DNA of 12,487 nt from an uncultured Eubacteriales bacterium (GCA_900550955.1 URUF01000055.1:1-12487); one strand, 5' to 3'; shown: positions 1-7,140, counted from the first letter of the stretch. Program-made: numbers and translations. Notes: generated by a model not told the origin, from the letters alone.

Positions 1-27
1 CGCGCCCACACCCCCAACACCCGCAAA

Positions 28-87
28 GCCGGGCCGCCCTTTTGCGGCCCGGCGGCAAACAGCCGGACGGCCCTTTTGCCGTCCGGC
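28..87. repeat. Twin tandem hairpins with identical loops
   Basis: Two perfect 10-bp stem-loops lie 34 bp apart. The first has arms at 28-37 and 44-53 (GCCGGGCCGC/GCGGCCCGGC). The second has arms at 62-71 and 78-87 (GCCGGACGGC/GCCGTCCGGC). Both loops are CCTTTT, and a GCAAA motif lies just left of each (23-27 and 55-59). The arms differ at two positions, and both differences are compensated on the opposite arm, so pairing is kept while sequence drifts. They lie downstream of the leftward operon. No T-run directly follows either hairpin, so they are not classical terminators; the nearest T-run on the plus strand is at 94-98. Confidence 0.85.
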
Positions 88-121
88 GTACTTGCTTTTT
101 CCCCTCAACCGCCGCCCGCCA

Positions 122-156
122 GGCGCGCAGCGCCCCGCGGCCCCAAGGGGCCGCGG
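122..156. repeat. Abutting inverted repeats, including a 22-bp palindrome
   Basis: GGCGC-GCA-GCGCC (122-134) is followed without a gap by a perfect palindrome with 10-bp arms CCGCGGCCCC and GGGGCCGCGG around AA (135-156). Both are visible directly in the sequence. Their role is unknown. They sit between the twin hairpins and the 3' end of the DUF421 gene. Confidence 0.8.
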
Positions 157-166
157 CCCACGGGTC

Positions 167-181
167 AAGGGCGAAGCCCTT
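167..181 (-). other. Small hairpin directly after the DUF421 stop
   Basis: AAGGGC-GAA-GCCCTT forms a perfect 6-bp stem beginning 2 bases past the DUF421 stop codon on the minus strand. On the transcript the loop is UUC. No U-run follows, so it is at most a weak terminator or a 3'-end stabiliser for the recD2-comF-DUF421 transcript. Confidence 0.5.
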
Positions 182-182
182 G

Positions 183-899
183 TCAGGAGTAAAAGGGCTT
201 GGCGGGAACATCCTCGTTTTTTTCATAGATGGATAGGGCGTTGTCCGCGTCCACGGTCGCCAGGAAAATATCCTTCACGTCCTTGAAGCCCTGAAGCTCC
301 ATCTGCTTGGTAAGCCAGCTTTCGGTGTTGCCGGTGGCCTTGAGGCGCTCGGGCAGGAATACGCCGTCCATGATGATGGCCGTCGGCGGGCGGCACTGCG
401 CGGGCGCAAGCTGCATATCCCTGGGCGTAAGGGGCCTGTCCGGCTCGTTGGGCAAAAAGCTTAGCTTGCCGTTAATTTCCATCACAACCATTTGCAGCTG
501 GCTTAAATCAAAATAGCCGGCGTTGCGGCAGGCGGTTGTGAACTCGGTCAAATCCAAGCGCGCCTGGCGAAGGCTGTTGTAATACAGGGTGCCGCGGTCG
601 TACAAAACGGTGGGCTGGCCCAGGATGAAGCGCCGTGCCTTGCGCGATTTGTCGTTTAACACATTGATGAGCAGGGTCATGCCGCCGTACACGGCCATGG
701 ATACAAGGCCCAGCCACGCCTCCGCATCGGGATGGCTGGCCATCTCGCCCGCCAGCGACCCCAGGGTGATGCCCGAAATGTAATCAAACATCGTCAACTG
801 GCTCATCTGGCGGTTGCCCATCATTTTGGTTAAAAAGAACAAAAAGGCCAGCGATACAAGGCTTAACACCAGCACGTAGGCAATATCAATCCATTCCAT
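183..899 (-). CDS. DUF421 / YetF-family membrane protein
   Basis: This 238-residue protein matches the DUF421 (YetF-like) family in length and pattern. Three hydrophobic segments occupy about residues 6-24, 38-52 and 62-80. The family signature appears as GNRQMSQLTMFDYISGITLG at 28-47. A soluble C-terminal domain follows, with YNSLRQARLDLTEF at 107-120 and GYFDLSQLQMVVME at 128-141, typical of YetF. In Bacillus, family members are linked to spore or envelope functions, but the biochemical role is not settled. I chose the ATG at 899 because the hydrophobic first helix follows directly; the upstream extension to 1118 is antisense-like sequence overlapping comF. The ribosome binding site is only a G-rich stretch (GGGGGGAAG). 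It is the last gene of the operon, 49 bp after comF. Confidence 0.88.
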   Translation of the reverse strand: MEWIDIAYVLVLSLVSLAFLFFLTKMMGNRQMSQLTMFDYISGITLGSLAGEMASHPDAEAWLGLVSMAVYGGMTLLINVLNDKSRKARRFILGQPTVLYDRGTLYYNSLRQARLDLTEFTTACRNAGYFDLSQLQMVVMEINGKLSFLPNEPDRPLTPRDMQLAPAQCRPPTAIIMDGVFLPERLKATGNTESWLTKQMELQGFKDVKDIFLATVDADNALSIYEKNEDVPAKPFYS

Positions 900-948
900 G
901 CGCTTCCCCCCTGCTCTCAGGGCGAAGGATGCCCTGTTCAGGCACGGT

Positions 949-1614
949 TTATGCGCGGCAGGCGGTGATAAGCGCCACCCGCGCGGCCCCGCCTTGCAAA
1001 AGCGCCCCGGCGCAGGCAACCGCCGTGGCGCCGGTGGTAAGCACGTCGTCCACCAGGAGCACGGTTTGCCCCGCAACAAGCGCCGCGTCCGCCGCAAACG
1101 CGCCCCGCATGGCCTCAAGCCGCGCGCCGCGCGTGCGGGAAAGCTGCGTGCGCGTGCGGCTTACGCGCCGGAGCGCGCACTCGCAAAGGGGCAGGCCCGT
1201 ATGCCCGCATACCTCCCGCGCCAGCAGCGCCGCCTGGTTGTAGCCGCGCTCCAGCTGCCTGGAGGGATGCAGCGGCACCGGCACGGCGATATCCGCGGCA
1301 AAGCCGGCGCAGGCCAGGGCATGGCTCATACCCTCGGCTAGCGGCAGCGCCGCCATGGCGTCGCCCTGGTATTTCAGGAGGTGGCACAGCCTGCGCGCCT
1401 CACCGTCGTGATAATAGGCGGATAGGCACGCAAAAAGCGGCGCGTGGGGCGCAAACGCATCCTGCCGCGGGATGCGCCCGGCGTTAAGCCTGGCCGCGCA
1501 GGCGGCGCACAGGCACCCGTCCCCGGCTTCCAGGGCGCGCGAGCACAGGTGGCACTCGTTTTGCTGGGGATAGGCCAGCGCCTTGAGGGCGCGCGATAGG
1601 CGGGCGGTATTCAT
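949..1614 (-). CDS. comF: ComF-family phosphoribosyltransferase-like protein
   Basis: This 221-residue protein has the full ComF/ComFC layout. An N-terminal zinc ribbon has cysteines at 21, 24, 36 and 39 (CHLC, then CAAC). A type I phosphoribosyltransferase fold follows, with VPVPLHPSRQLERGYNQA at 111-128 and the PRPP loop VLLVDDVLTTGATA at 185-198. In naturally competent bacteria ComFC is needed to bring transforming single-stranded DNA across the membrane or to process it; many Clostridia carry comF without demonstrated competence. The ATG lies inside the recD2 stop as ATGA (1614-1611), pointing to translational coupling. Family assignment is firm. Its role here is inference, since no comE, comG or dprA gene is in the window. 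Confidence 0.93.
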   Translation of the reverse strand: MNTARLSRALKALAYPQQNECHLCSRALEAGDGCLCAACAARLNAGRIPRQDAFAPHAPLFACLSAYYHDGEARRLCHLLKYQGDAMAALPLAEGMSHALACAGFAADIAVPVPLHPSRQLERGYNQAALLAREVCGHTGLPLCECALRRVSRTRTQLSRTRGARLEAMRGAFAADAALVAGQTVLLVDDVLTTGATAVACAGALLQGGAARVALITACRA

Positions 1615-3836
1615 AGCGCGGCCGCCGCCTTCAAGCGCTCGCATAGGGTGGTGTAGCGCTTGGCCACATGGTCGTTTTGCACCATTTGCGCCACAACCTC
1701 CTCGCGGCCCACCAGCACCACCAGCCGCCGCGCGCGGGTGAGCGCGGTATAAAGCAGGTTGCGCGCCATCAGCATGGGCGGGCCGCCCACCACGGGCAGC
1801 ACCACCACGGGAAACTCGCTGCCCTGGCTTTTGTGCACGGTCAGGCAATAGGCCAGCTCCAGCGCGTCCAGCTGCTGCTTTTGATAGGTGACCAGGCGCT
1901 CGTCGTCAAAGCATACGGTAAGCATATGCTCGGCAGGGTCGATGCGCTGGATGTAGCCCACGTCGCCGTTGAACACGCCCTTGCCCTCCTCGCGGCCAAA
2001 GGGCGTTAAGCGGGTGTATTCCAGCTGATAGTCGTTCTTGGTCTGAATCACCTTGTCGCCCACGCGAAACTCCGTTTCGCCATGGAGGATGGCGTCCTTC
2101 CCCTCGGTTTCAGGGTTCAGGGCGTTTTGCAGCAGGCGGTTTAGGGCAAAGGAGCCGCAATCGCCCTTCTTGGTGGGGGTAAGCACCTGAATGGCGCGCG
2201 CCGCCTCGCTTTGCCAGCTGCCCATTGGGAAGCCCAGGTATTTTGGCAGCCGCGCGGAAAGCAGCTCGCAGATGGCGCGCGCCGCGTCGGATTGCAGCTG
2301 CTTGCGCTCAAAAAAGAAATCCGTGTTGCGCGTGCGCAGGACGGGCATTTCGCCGCTGTTGATCAGGTGGGCGTTCCATACGATCATGCTGCTTTCGTCC
2401 TGGCGGAAGATATCGGTCAGGCGGACGCTTGGCACAACGTCGCTTAGCAGGATGTCGCTTAATACGTTGCCCGCGCCCACGCTGGGCAGCTGGTCGGAAT
2501 CGCCCACCAGGATCAGGCGCGTGCCCGGCAGCACCGCGCGCAGAAGGCCGCGCATGAGGGTAACGTCCACCATGCTCATCTCGTCCACGATCAGGCAGTC
2601 CGCCTCCAGCGGGTAATCCTCGCCGCGGGCAAAGGTATCCGCGTCGCCGCCATATTCCAGCAGGCGGTGAATGGTTTTGGCCTCCTCGCCGGTGGCTTCG
2701 CTCATGCGCTTGGCGGCGCGGCCCGTGGGCGCGCACAGGAGCACGTCGTTATCCTCCTTGAGCAGGCTGATGATGCAGCGGATGATGGTGGTTTTGCCCG
2801 TGCCGGGGCCGCCGGTAATCACCAGCACGCCCTCCTCCACCGCGCTTTGGATGGCGCGGCGCTGCAGGGCGCTGAAACGCACGTTTTCCTCACGCTCATA
2901 AGCCTCGATGCGCTTTTCCAGCCCGTCTACGCGCTTGTAGGGCCGGGAGCGCATCAGCTGCGTAAGGCGCAGGGCGATCTCGGTTTCGGCATGGTAGTAC
3001 AGGGGCAGGCACAGGGCCTCCTCGCACTCCGGCAGGGAAAAGCCCACCAGCATTTTTTCAAGCATGGCCTCGCTGATCTGGCGCTCAACCAGCTCGGGCT
3101 GGGCGCTTAGCATGCCGCACGCGCGCTGGCACAGCACGTCGCGCGGCAAATAGGTGTGCCCGCCGCTGCCCGCGGCGTTGTTTAAAAGGTAAAACAGCGC
3201 CGCGCGCAGGCGGAACTCGCTCTGCGGGTCTATGCCCATGCTTAGCGCGATGCGGTCCGCCGTCAAAAAGCCCACGCCCTCGATATCCATAACCATGCGG
3301 TAAGGGTTTTGGCGAATCAGCTCCACGGCGTTCTCGCCGTAATACCGGGCGATTTTCATGGCCAGGCCGGGGCTTAGGCCAAAGTTTTGCAAAAACACCA
3401 GAATGCGCCGCATGCCCATCTGCTGGACGTAGCTTTCCGTAATCATGGCGGCCTTTTTCGGGCCGATTCCGGAAATTTCCGTCAGCCGCTCGGGATGCTC
3501 GTCCAGAATTTCAAGGGCCCGCTCGCCAAAATGCTTTACAATCAGCTTGGCCGTGGAGGGGCCGATGCCGCGTATGAGGCCCGAGCCCAGGTATTTTTCA
3601 ATGGCGCTTTTGCCTGTGGGCGGGGTAATGGCGCAGGTTTTGGCGCTGAATTGCTTGCCGTAGACGGGATGCTCCGTCCATTCGCCCTCAAAGGTGACGT
3701 TTTCGCCGGGGCTTAGCTCGGGCATCATGCCTACAACGGTTTGTTGGCTCCGGCCGGAACCCACGCGCAGCACGGTGTAGCCGTTTTCCTCGTTGCGGAA
3801 GGTGGTTTCCTGCACAACGGCTGTGAGCTGCTCCAT
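1611..3836 (-). CDS. recD2: RecD2-type 5'-3' DNA helicase
   Basis: This 741-residue protein is full length for RecD2, the SF1B helicase of bacteria that lack RecBCD. An N-terminal OB-like region is followed by helix-hairpin-helix motifs (GSGLIRGIGPSTA at 85-97, ISGIGPKKA at 121-129). The helicase core shows Walker A GGPGTGKTT at 342-350, Walker B VDEM at 417-420, motif III GDSDQLPSVGAG at 445-456, FRQ at 477-479, motif V TVHKSQGSEF at 666-675 and motif VI LLYTALTRARR at 694-704. No key residue is missing. The ATG at 3836 has AAGGAGG 8-9 bases upstream; a longer reading from 3917 would run through the promoter and is rejected. In Deinococcus and Bacillus, RecD2 helps replication-fork stability and repair. 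It heads the operon with comF and the DUF421 gene. Confidence 0.96.
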   Translation of the reverse strand: MEQLTAVVQETTFRNEENGYTVLRVGSGRSQQTVVGMMPELSPGENVTFEGEWTEHPVYGKQFSAKTCAITPPTGKSAIEKYLGSGLIRGIGPSTAKLIVKHFGERALEILDEHPERLTEISGIGPKKAAMITESYVQQMGMRRILVFLQNFGLSPGLAMKIARYYGENAVELIRQNPYRMVMDIEGVGFLTADRIALSMGIDPQSEFRLRAALFYLLNNAAGSGGHTYLPRDVLCQRACGMLSAQPELVERQISEAMLEKMLVGFSLPECEEALCLPLYYHAETEIALRLTQLMRSRPYKRVDGLEKRIEAYEREENVRFSALQRRAIQSAVEEGVLVITGGPGTGKTTIIRCIISLLKEDNDVLLCAPTGRAAKRMSEATGEEAKTIHRLLEYGGDADTFARGEDYPLEADCLIVDEMSMVDVTLMRGLLRAVLPGTRLILVGDSDQLPSVGAGNVLSDILLSDVVPSVRLTDIFRQDESSMIVWNAHLINSGEMPVLRTRNTDFFFERKQLQSDAARAICELLSARLPKYLGFPMGSWQSEAARAIQVLTPTKKGDCGSFALNRLLQNALNPETEGKDAILHGETEFRVGDKVIQTKNDYQLEYTRLTPFGREEGKGVFNGDVGYIQRIDPAEHMLTVCFDDERLVTYQKQQLDALELAYCLTVHKSQGSEFPVVVLPVVGGPPMLMARNLLYTALTRARRLVVLVGREEVVAQMVQNDHVAKRYTTLCERLKAAAAL

Positions 3837-3853
3837 AGCGTGCCCCTCCTTTT

Positions 3854-3866
3854 GGCGTGATACGCC
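3854..3866. repeat. Inverted repeat in the recD2 leader
   Basis: GGCGT-GAT-ACGCC is a perfect 5-bp inverted repeat between the recD2 -10 box and its ribosome binding site, close to the expected transcription start. It could be a small operator or a 5'-end hairpin. There is no independent evidence for a regulator. Confidence 0.4.
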
Positions 3867-3869
3867 GTT

Positions 3870-3897
3870 ATTATAGCATATTTTGGGGCCGTGGCAA
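3870..3897 (-). promoter_or_regulatory. Promoter of the recD2-comF-DUF421 operon
   Basis: Read leftward: -35 TTGCCA (3897-3892, five of six consensus bases), a 16-bp spacer, and -10 TATAAT (3875-3870, perfect), preceded by TGC so that it is an extended -10. It is placed correctly for the recD2 start at 3836. Confidence 0.85.
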
Positions 3898-3911
3898 ACC
3901 TGCCCCGGCGC

Positions 3912-3940
3912 TTGCATCCGCGCCGCGCATCCGCTATACT
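3912..3940 (+). promoter_or_regulatory. Promoter of the cysteine-cluster / flavoprotein pair
   Basis: A -10 TATACT (3935-3940) lies 17 bp from a weak -35 TTGCAT (3912-3917). Unlike most promoters here it has no TG extension. It stands 34 bp before the ATG at 3975 and diverges from the recD2 promoter in the same 138-bp gap. Confidence 0.65.
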
Positions 3941-3974
3941 GTGCTTATTCCCATTCAGGAACAGGAGAAGCGAT

Positions 3975-4526
3975 ATGGCTTTGATTATGAAGGCTCTGGG
4001 GCGCAGGGGCGCGCTCAAGGCGCTTGAGGAGGCGCGCGGGGCGCTGGACGCGCTTACCCCGCTCAAGCGCGATTGCGGCAGGCTGTGCGGCGGCGCGTGC
4101 TGCCAGCCCGATGAAACCGGCGAAAACGGCATGCTGCTGTTTCCCTTTGAGGATAGCTACTACGCCAGGCCCATCGAGGGCTTTGCCTTCCACCTGGCGG
4201 ATGACGACACGCTGTTTCGGGGCGGAAAGCGCCTGGTGTGCGAGGGCGCGTGCCCGCGCGAGCACAGGCCCCTGGCATGCCGCCTGTTTCCCCTGCGCAT
4301 ACGCGTGGAAACGGATGAAACGGGCGAGAACACCCGCGCCGTGGCCGAGCTGGACCCGCGCGCCTGGTGCGTGTGCCCGCTGCTTGAGCAGGGCGGCCTG
4401 CGCGCCATGAGCCAGGCGTTTGTGGCCGCCGTGGAGGCGGCGGGCAGCGCGCTGTGCCAAAACGTGTACATGCTGGAAGCGCTGCATAACGAGCAGCGCC
4501 TTCTGGATGAGATGAGGCGGCTATGA
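3975..4526 (+). CDS. YkgJ-like cysteine-cluster protein
   Basis: This 183-residue soluble protein is rich in cysteine: C34, C38, C42, C43, then C89, C93, C102, then C132, C134, and C161. DCGRLCGGACC (33-43) and EHRPLACRLFPLR (96-108) resemble the YkgJ/UPF0153 family, whose CxxCxxCC cluster and RPxxCRxFP motif are thought to bind zinc or iron. The first cluster is spaced C-x3-C-x3-CC here, slightly wider than the usual form. Biochemical function is unknown for the family. The ATG at 3975 has AGGAGA 7-8 bases upstream. Its stop overlaps the next start as ATGA, so it is probably translated together with the flavoprotein. An electron-transfer or metal-handling partnership is a guess from context. 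Confidence 0.82.
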   Translation: MALIMKALGRRGALKALEEARGALDALTPLKRDCGRLCGGACCQPDETGENGMLLFPFEDSYYARPIEGFAFHLADDDTLFRGGKRLVCEGACPREHRPLACRLFPLRIRVETDETGENTRAVAELDPRAWCVCPLLEQGGLRAMSQAFVAAVEAAGSALCQNVYMLEALHNEQRLLDEMRRL

Positions 4527-5824
4527 GGCGCGTGGCGATTGTTGGCGGCGGCGCGGCCGGCATGGCGGCCGCCATCGCCGCGGCGGAGGGCGGGGCGTGC
4601 GTAACGGTGCTGGAGCGCGGGCGCAGGGCGCTCAAAAAGCTGAGCGTTACCGGCAACGGGCGCGGCAATCTGCTCAATTCCGGCCCCTTGGAGTACTATG
4701 GCGACGCGGCCTTTGCCGCTAAGGTGCTAAGCGCCATGCCTTACCGGCAGCTGGAAACGTTTTTTGCGCGGCTGGGCGTGCCGCTGGTGGAGGAGGCCGA
4801 GGGGCGCATGTATCCCGCCGCGTTTTTGGCGGGCGTGGCCGTGGACGCGCTCCAGCTGCGCGCAAAACAGCTGAAGGTGCGTATGGAAACAAACGTGCGC
4901 GTAACGGCCATTCGCCGCGCGGGCGGCGGGTTTGTGCTGGAGGGGCTGCGCGCCAGCTACGCCCCGGACGCGCCGCGCAAGAGCGGCAAGCTCAAGCCTG
5001 GCGCGCTGCTTGGCGAGGAACCCACACGCATGGAGGCGGACGGGGTGATTGTGGCCGCGGGCGGCGCGGCGGCCCCCATGCACGGCACGGACGGCGGCGC
5101 TTACGCGCTGATGACGGCGCTGGGCCACACGCTGGTTACGCCCAGGCCCGCCCTGTGCGCCCTGCTTACCGAGGAAGCGCCCATCGCCGGCCTATCGGGC
5201 CAGCGCGTGCGCGCGGCGCTCACGCTTACGGATGCGCGGGGCGCGCCCCTGCGCCGCACAAGCGGCGAGGCGCTGTTTGCCCAGGACGGGGTAAGCGGCA
5301 TTGCCGCCATGCAGCTTTCGCGCTTTGTAACGCCCGGCTGCATGCTCAGCCTGGATATGCGCCCGGGCGTTATGGGGCGCGCGGACGGGGACGCGCCCGC
5401 GTGGCTTGCGCGGCTTGCCGGGGCGCGGGAAAACCTGCCCCTTTCGGAGTGGCTCACCGGCGCGGCGGCGCCGGCGCTGAACGCGGCGATTGTGCGCGCG
5501 GCGGGGCTTGCGCCGCTTTCGCGCGAGCGTATTGGGGATGCGCTTTTGCGCAGGCTGGACGCGCCGCGCGCGCTGGCGCAGGCGCTGTGCGGCCTGCGCC
5601 TGAAGGTGCTTGGCACGCGCGGGTTTGAAAGCGCGCAGGTTACCGCCGGGGGCGTTCGCGCGGCGGAGTTCGATCCCCTCACGCTGCAAAGCAGGCTGTG
5701 CCCCGGCCTGTGCGCCGCCGGCGAAATCCTGGATGTGGACGGCGGCTGCGGCGGCTACAACCTGATGTTCGCCTTCGCCAGCGGCCTTTTGGCCGGGCGC
5801 TTCCAGGCCGGGGCGGCAAAATGA
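4523..5824 (+). CDS. HI0933-family FAD-dependent oxidoreductase
   Basis: This 433-residue protein belongs to the HI0933/YhiN-like flavoproteins, often labelled aminoacetone oxidase family or NAD(P)/FAD-dependent oxidoreductase. The N-terminal Rossmann motif is VAIVGGGAAGMAAA (4-17), with the acidic ribose-binding residue in VLERG (29-33). The family motif KLSVTGNGRGN (39-49) and the C-terminal FAD-contact region GLCAAGEILDVDGGCGGYN (395-413) are both present. Most relatives I know read GRCN in the first motif; here it is GRGN. There is no signal peptide, so it is cytoplasmic. The start overlaps the preceding stop as ATGA. The physiological substrate of this family is poorly known, so no reaction is assigned. 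Confidence 0.93.
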   Translation: MRRVAIVGGGAAGMAAAIAAAEGGACVTVLERGRRALKKLSVTGNGRGNLLNSGPLEYYGDAAFAAKVLSAMPYRQLETFFARLGVPLVEEAEGRMYPAAFLAGVAVDALQLRAKQLKVRMETNVRVTAIRRAGGGFVLEGLRASYAPDAPRKSGKLKPGALLGEEPTRMEADGVIVAAGGAAAPMHGTDGGAYALMTALGHTLVTPRPALCALLTEEAPIAGLSGQRVRAALTLTDARGAPLRRTSGEALFAQDGVSGIAAMQLSRFVTPGCMLSLDMRPGVMGRADGDAPAWLARLAGARENLPLSEWLTGAAAPALNAAIVRAAGLAPLSRERIGDALLRRLDAPRALAQALCGLRLKVLGTRGFESAQVTAGGVRAAEFDPLTLQSRLCPGLCAAGEILDVDGGCGGYNLMFAFASGLLAGRFQAGAAK

Positions 5825-5867
5825 TTTTACACGGCGTGAAATATTTTTTCCAGCAGGGGCGCTTTGC

Positions 5868-5896
5868 TTGAATAATTTGCCCAACCATGGTATACT
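5868..5896 (+). promoter_or_regulatory. Promoter of the BMP-family gene
   Basis: -35 TTGAAT (5868-5873), a 17-bp spacer, and -10 TATACT (5891-5896) preceded by TGG, an extended -10. A leader of about 60 bases follows before the ATG at 5962. Confidence 0.8.
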
Positions 5897-5910
5897 GCAA
5901 ATGTTGACCT

Positions 5911-5934
5911 GGTCTTGCAAAGACCGCAAAGACT
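5911..5934 (+). promoter_or_regulatory. Leader hairpin and tandem 9-base repeat before the BMP gene
   Basis: GGTCTT-GCA-AAGACC (5911-5925) is a perfect 6-bp hairpin about 9 bases after the predicted transcript start. It overlaps a direct repeat GCAAAGACC/GCAAAGACT (5917-5925 and 5926-5934). The second repeat could compete with the hairpin's 3' arm for pairing with GGTCTT. I do not recognise a known riboswitch class in it. Confidence 0.5.
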
Positions 5935-5961
5935 ACCACTATTTAAGGAGGAAGAATCCAG

Positions 5962-7092
5962 ATGAAGAAGTTCCTTACCGCGCTTCTGGCTCTGACCCTG
6001 GTTCTGTCCGTGTGCGCTTTTGGCGTTGCCGAGAGCGTCAATCCCGATGACATCGCGGACACCATGACCTCCGAAAGCGGCGCTTACGAGCTCGCTTTCG
6101 TAACCGACGTGGGCCAGCTGAAGGACAAGTCCTTCAACCAGGGCACCTTTGACGGCGTGAAGCTGTACGCCAACGCCAACGGCCTGAGCTACAAGTACTA
6201 TCAGCCCGCCAACGGCGACCAGGCTACCGACGACGACCGCTATGACGCCATGAAGGCCGCTGTTGAGGGCGGCGCCAAGGTTGTTGTGTGCGCCGGCTTC
6301 ATGCAGGGCACCGCGCTGACCAAGGCCGCTACCGAGTTTGCCGACACCAACTTCGTATTCATCGACGGTTGGCCGCTCACCAAGGAAGACGGCACCGTGC
6401 TCACCAACGTTGCCCCCATCGCCTTTAAGGAGGAGCAGGCCGGTTACTTCGCCGGTTATGCCATCGTGATGGAAGGCTTCACCAAGCTGGGCTTCGCGGG
6501 CGGCGGCGGCGGCACCAACGCTGCTTGCTGCCGTTACGGCTCCGGCTTTGTGCAGGGCGCCGAGGCTGCCGCTGCCGTTAAGGGCGTGGATGTTGAGATC
6601 AAGTACAGCTGGCTGTACGGCTCCAGCTTCTCCGCTTCCAGCGAGCTGCAAACCATGATCTCCGGCTGGTATGAAACCGGCACCGAGATCGTGTTCGCTT
6701 GCGGCGGCTCCATGTTCGCCTCCATCACCGCCGCCGCCTCCACCAACGACGGCTACGTTGTGGGCGTGGACGTGGACCAGAGCTTCGAGTCCGACACGGT
6801 TGTGACCTCCGCCCTCAAGGGCCTGAGCGCCGCTACCACCTGGGCGATCACCAAGAACTATGATGGCAGCTGGGCCGAAATCGGCGGCGTTGCCACCAGC
6901 CTGGGCGTAAACGATGATTCCGTTGGCCTGCCCACCGCGACCTGGAGCTTGGAGAACTTCTCTGTTGAGGAGTACGAAACCCTGCTGGCCGCTGTGAAGG
7001 ACGGCAGCGTGCAGATTGACGACACCGTGTACGAGGGCGGCAACGTAAAGACCCTGCCCCTGACCCACGTGACCGTCGACTACATCGAGTAA
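5962..7092 (+). CDS. BMP/PnrA-family substrate-binding protein
   Basis: This 376-residue secreted protein belongs to the basic membrane protein (BMP) family, the binding components of nucleoside-type ABC importers such as PnrA. Evidence includes AFVTDVGQLKDKSFNQGTFD at 45-64 (the DKSFNQ signature), VFIDGWP at 132-138, the hinge region FACGGSMFASITAAAS at 245-260 and VGVDVDQS at 267-274. The signal peptide covers about residues 1-23. C18 lies in LSVC, a poor lipobox because valine sits at -1, so signal peptidase I cleavage after FGVA is as likely as lipid anchoring. AAGGAGG precedes the ATG by 10 bases. Codon choice looks like that of a highly expressed gene. No permease or ATPase genes are adjacent, and the gene is monocistronic between its own promoter and terminator. 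Ligand unknown; nucleosides are a family-level guess. Confidence 0.93.
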   Translation: MKKFLTALLALTLVLSVCAFGVAESVNPDDIADTMTSESGAYELAFVTDVGQLKDKSFNQGTFDGVKLYANANGLSYKYYQPANGDQATDDDRYDAMKAAVEGGAKVVVCAGFMQGTALTKAATEFADTNFVFIDGWPLTKEDGTVLTNVAPIAFKEEQAGYFAGYAIVMEGFTKLGFAGGGGGTNAACCRYGSGFVQGAEAAAAVKGVDVEIKYSWLYGSSFSASSELQTMISGWYETGTEIVFACGGSMFASITAAASTNDGYVVGVDVDQSFESDTVVTSALKGLSAATTWAITKNYDGSWAEIGGVATSLGVNDDSVGLPTATWSLENFSVEEYETLLAAVKDGSVQIDDTVYEGGNVKTLPLTHVTVDYIE

Positions 7093-7110
7093 TCCAAACA
7101 GCACACAAAA

Positions 7111-7139
7111 AGGGAAGGGCGCAAGCCCTTCCTTTTTTT
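7111..7139 (+). terminator. Rho-independent terminator of the BMP gene
   Basis: A 10-bp stem (7111-7120 with 7125-7134, one G-T pair) closed by a GCAA tetraloop runs straight into a seven-T tract (7133-7139), 18 bases after the stop codon. This is a textbook strong intrinsic terminator. Confidence 0.95.
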
Positions 7140-7140
7140 G

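Noticed and set aside
1..182. A CRISPR array in the left-edge repeats
   Set aside because: There are only two related units, each a hairpin, separated by 8 bases, with no spacers and no cas genes.
949..1848. An upstream extension of comF to 1848
   Set aside because: It lies within recD2 in another frame and has no family similarity. The ATGA overlap start at 1614 gives a normal ComF.
5825..5867. A possible terminator for the HI0933 gene (CAC-GGC-GTG then a T-run)
   Set aside because: The stem is only three base pairs plus bulged A-T pairs, too weak to support.
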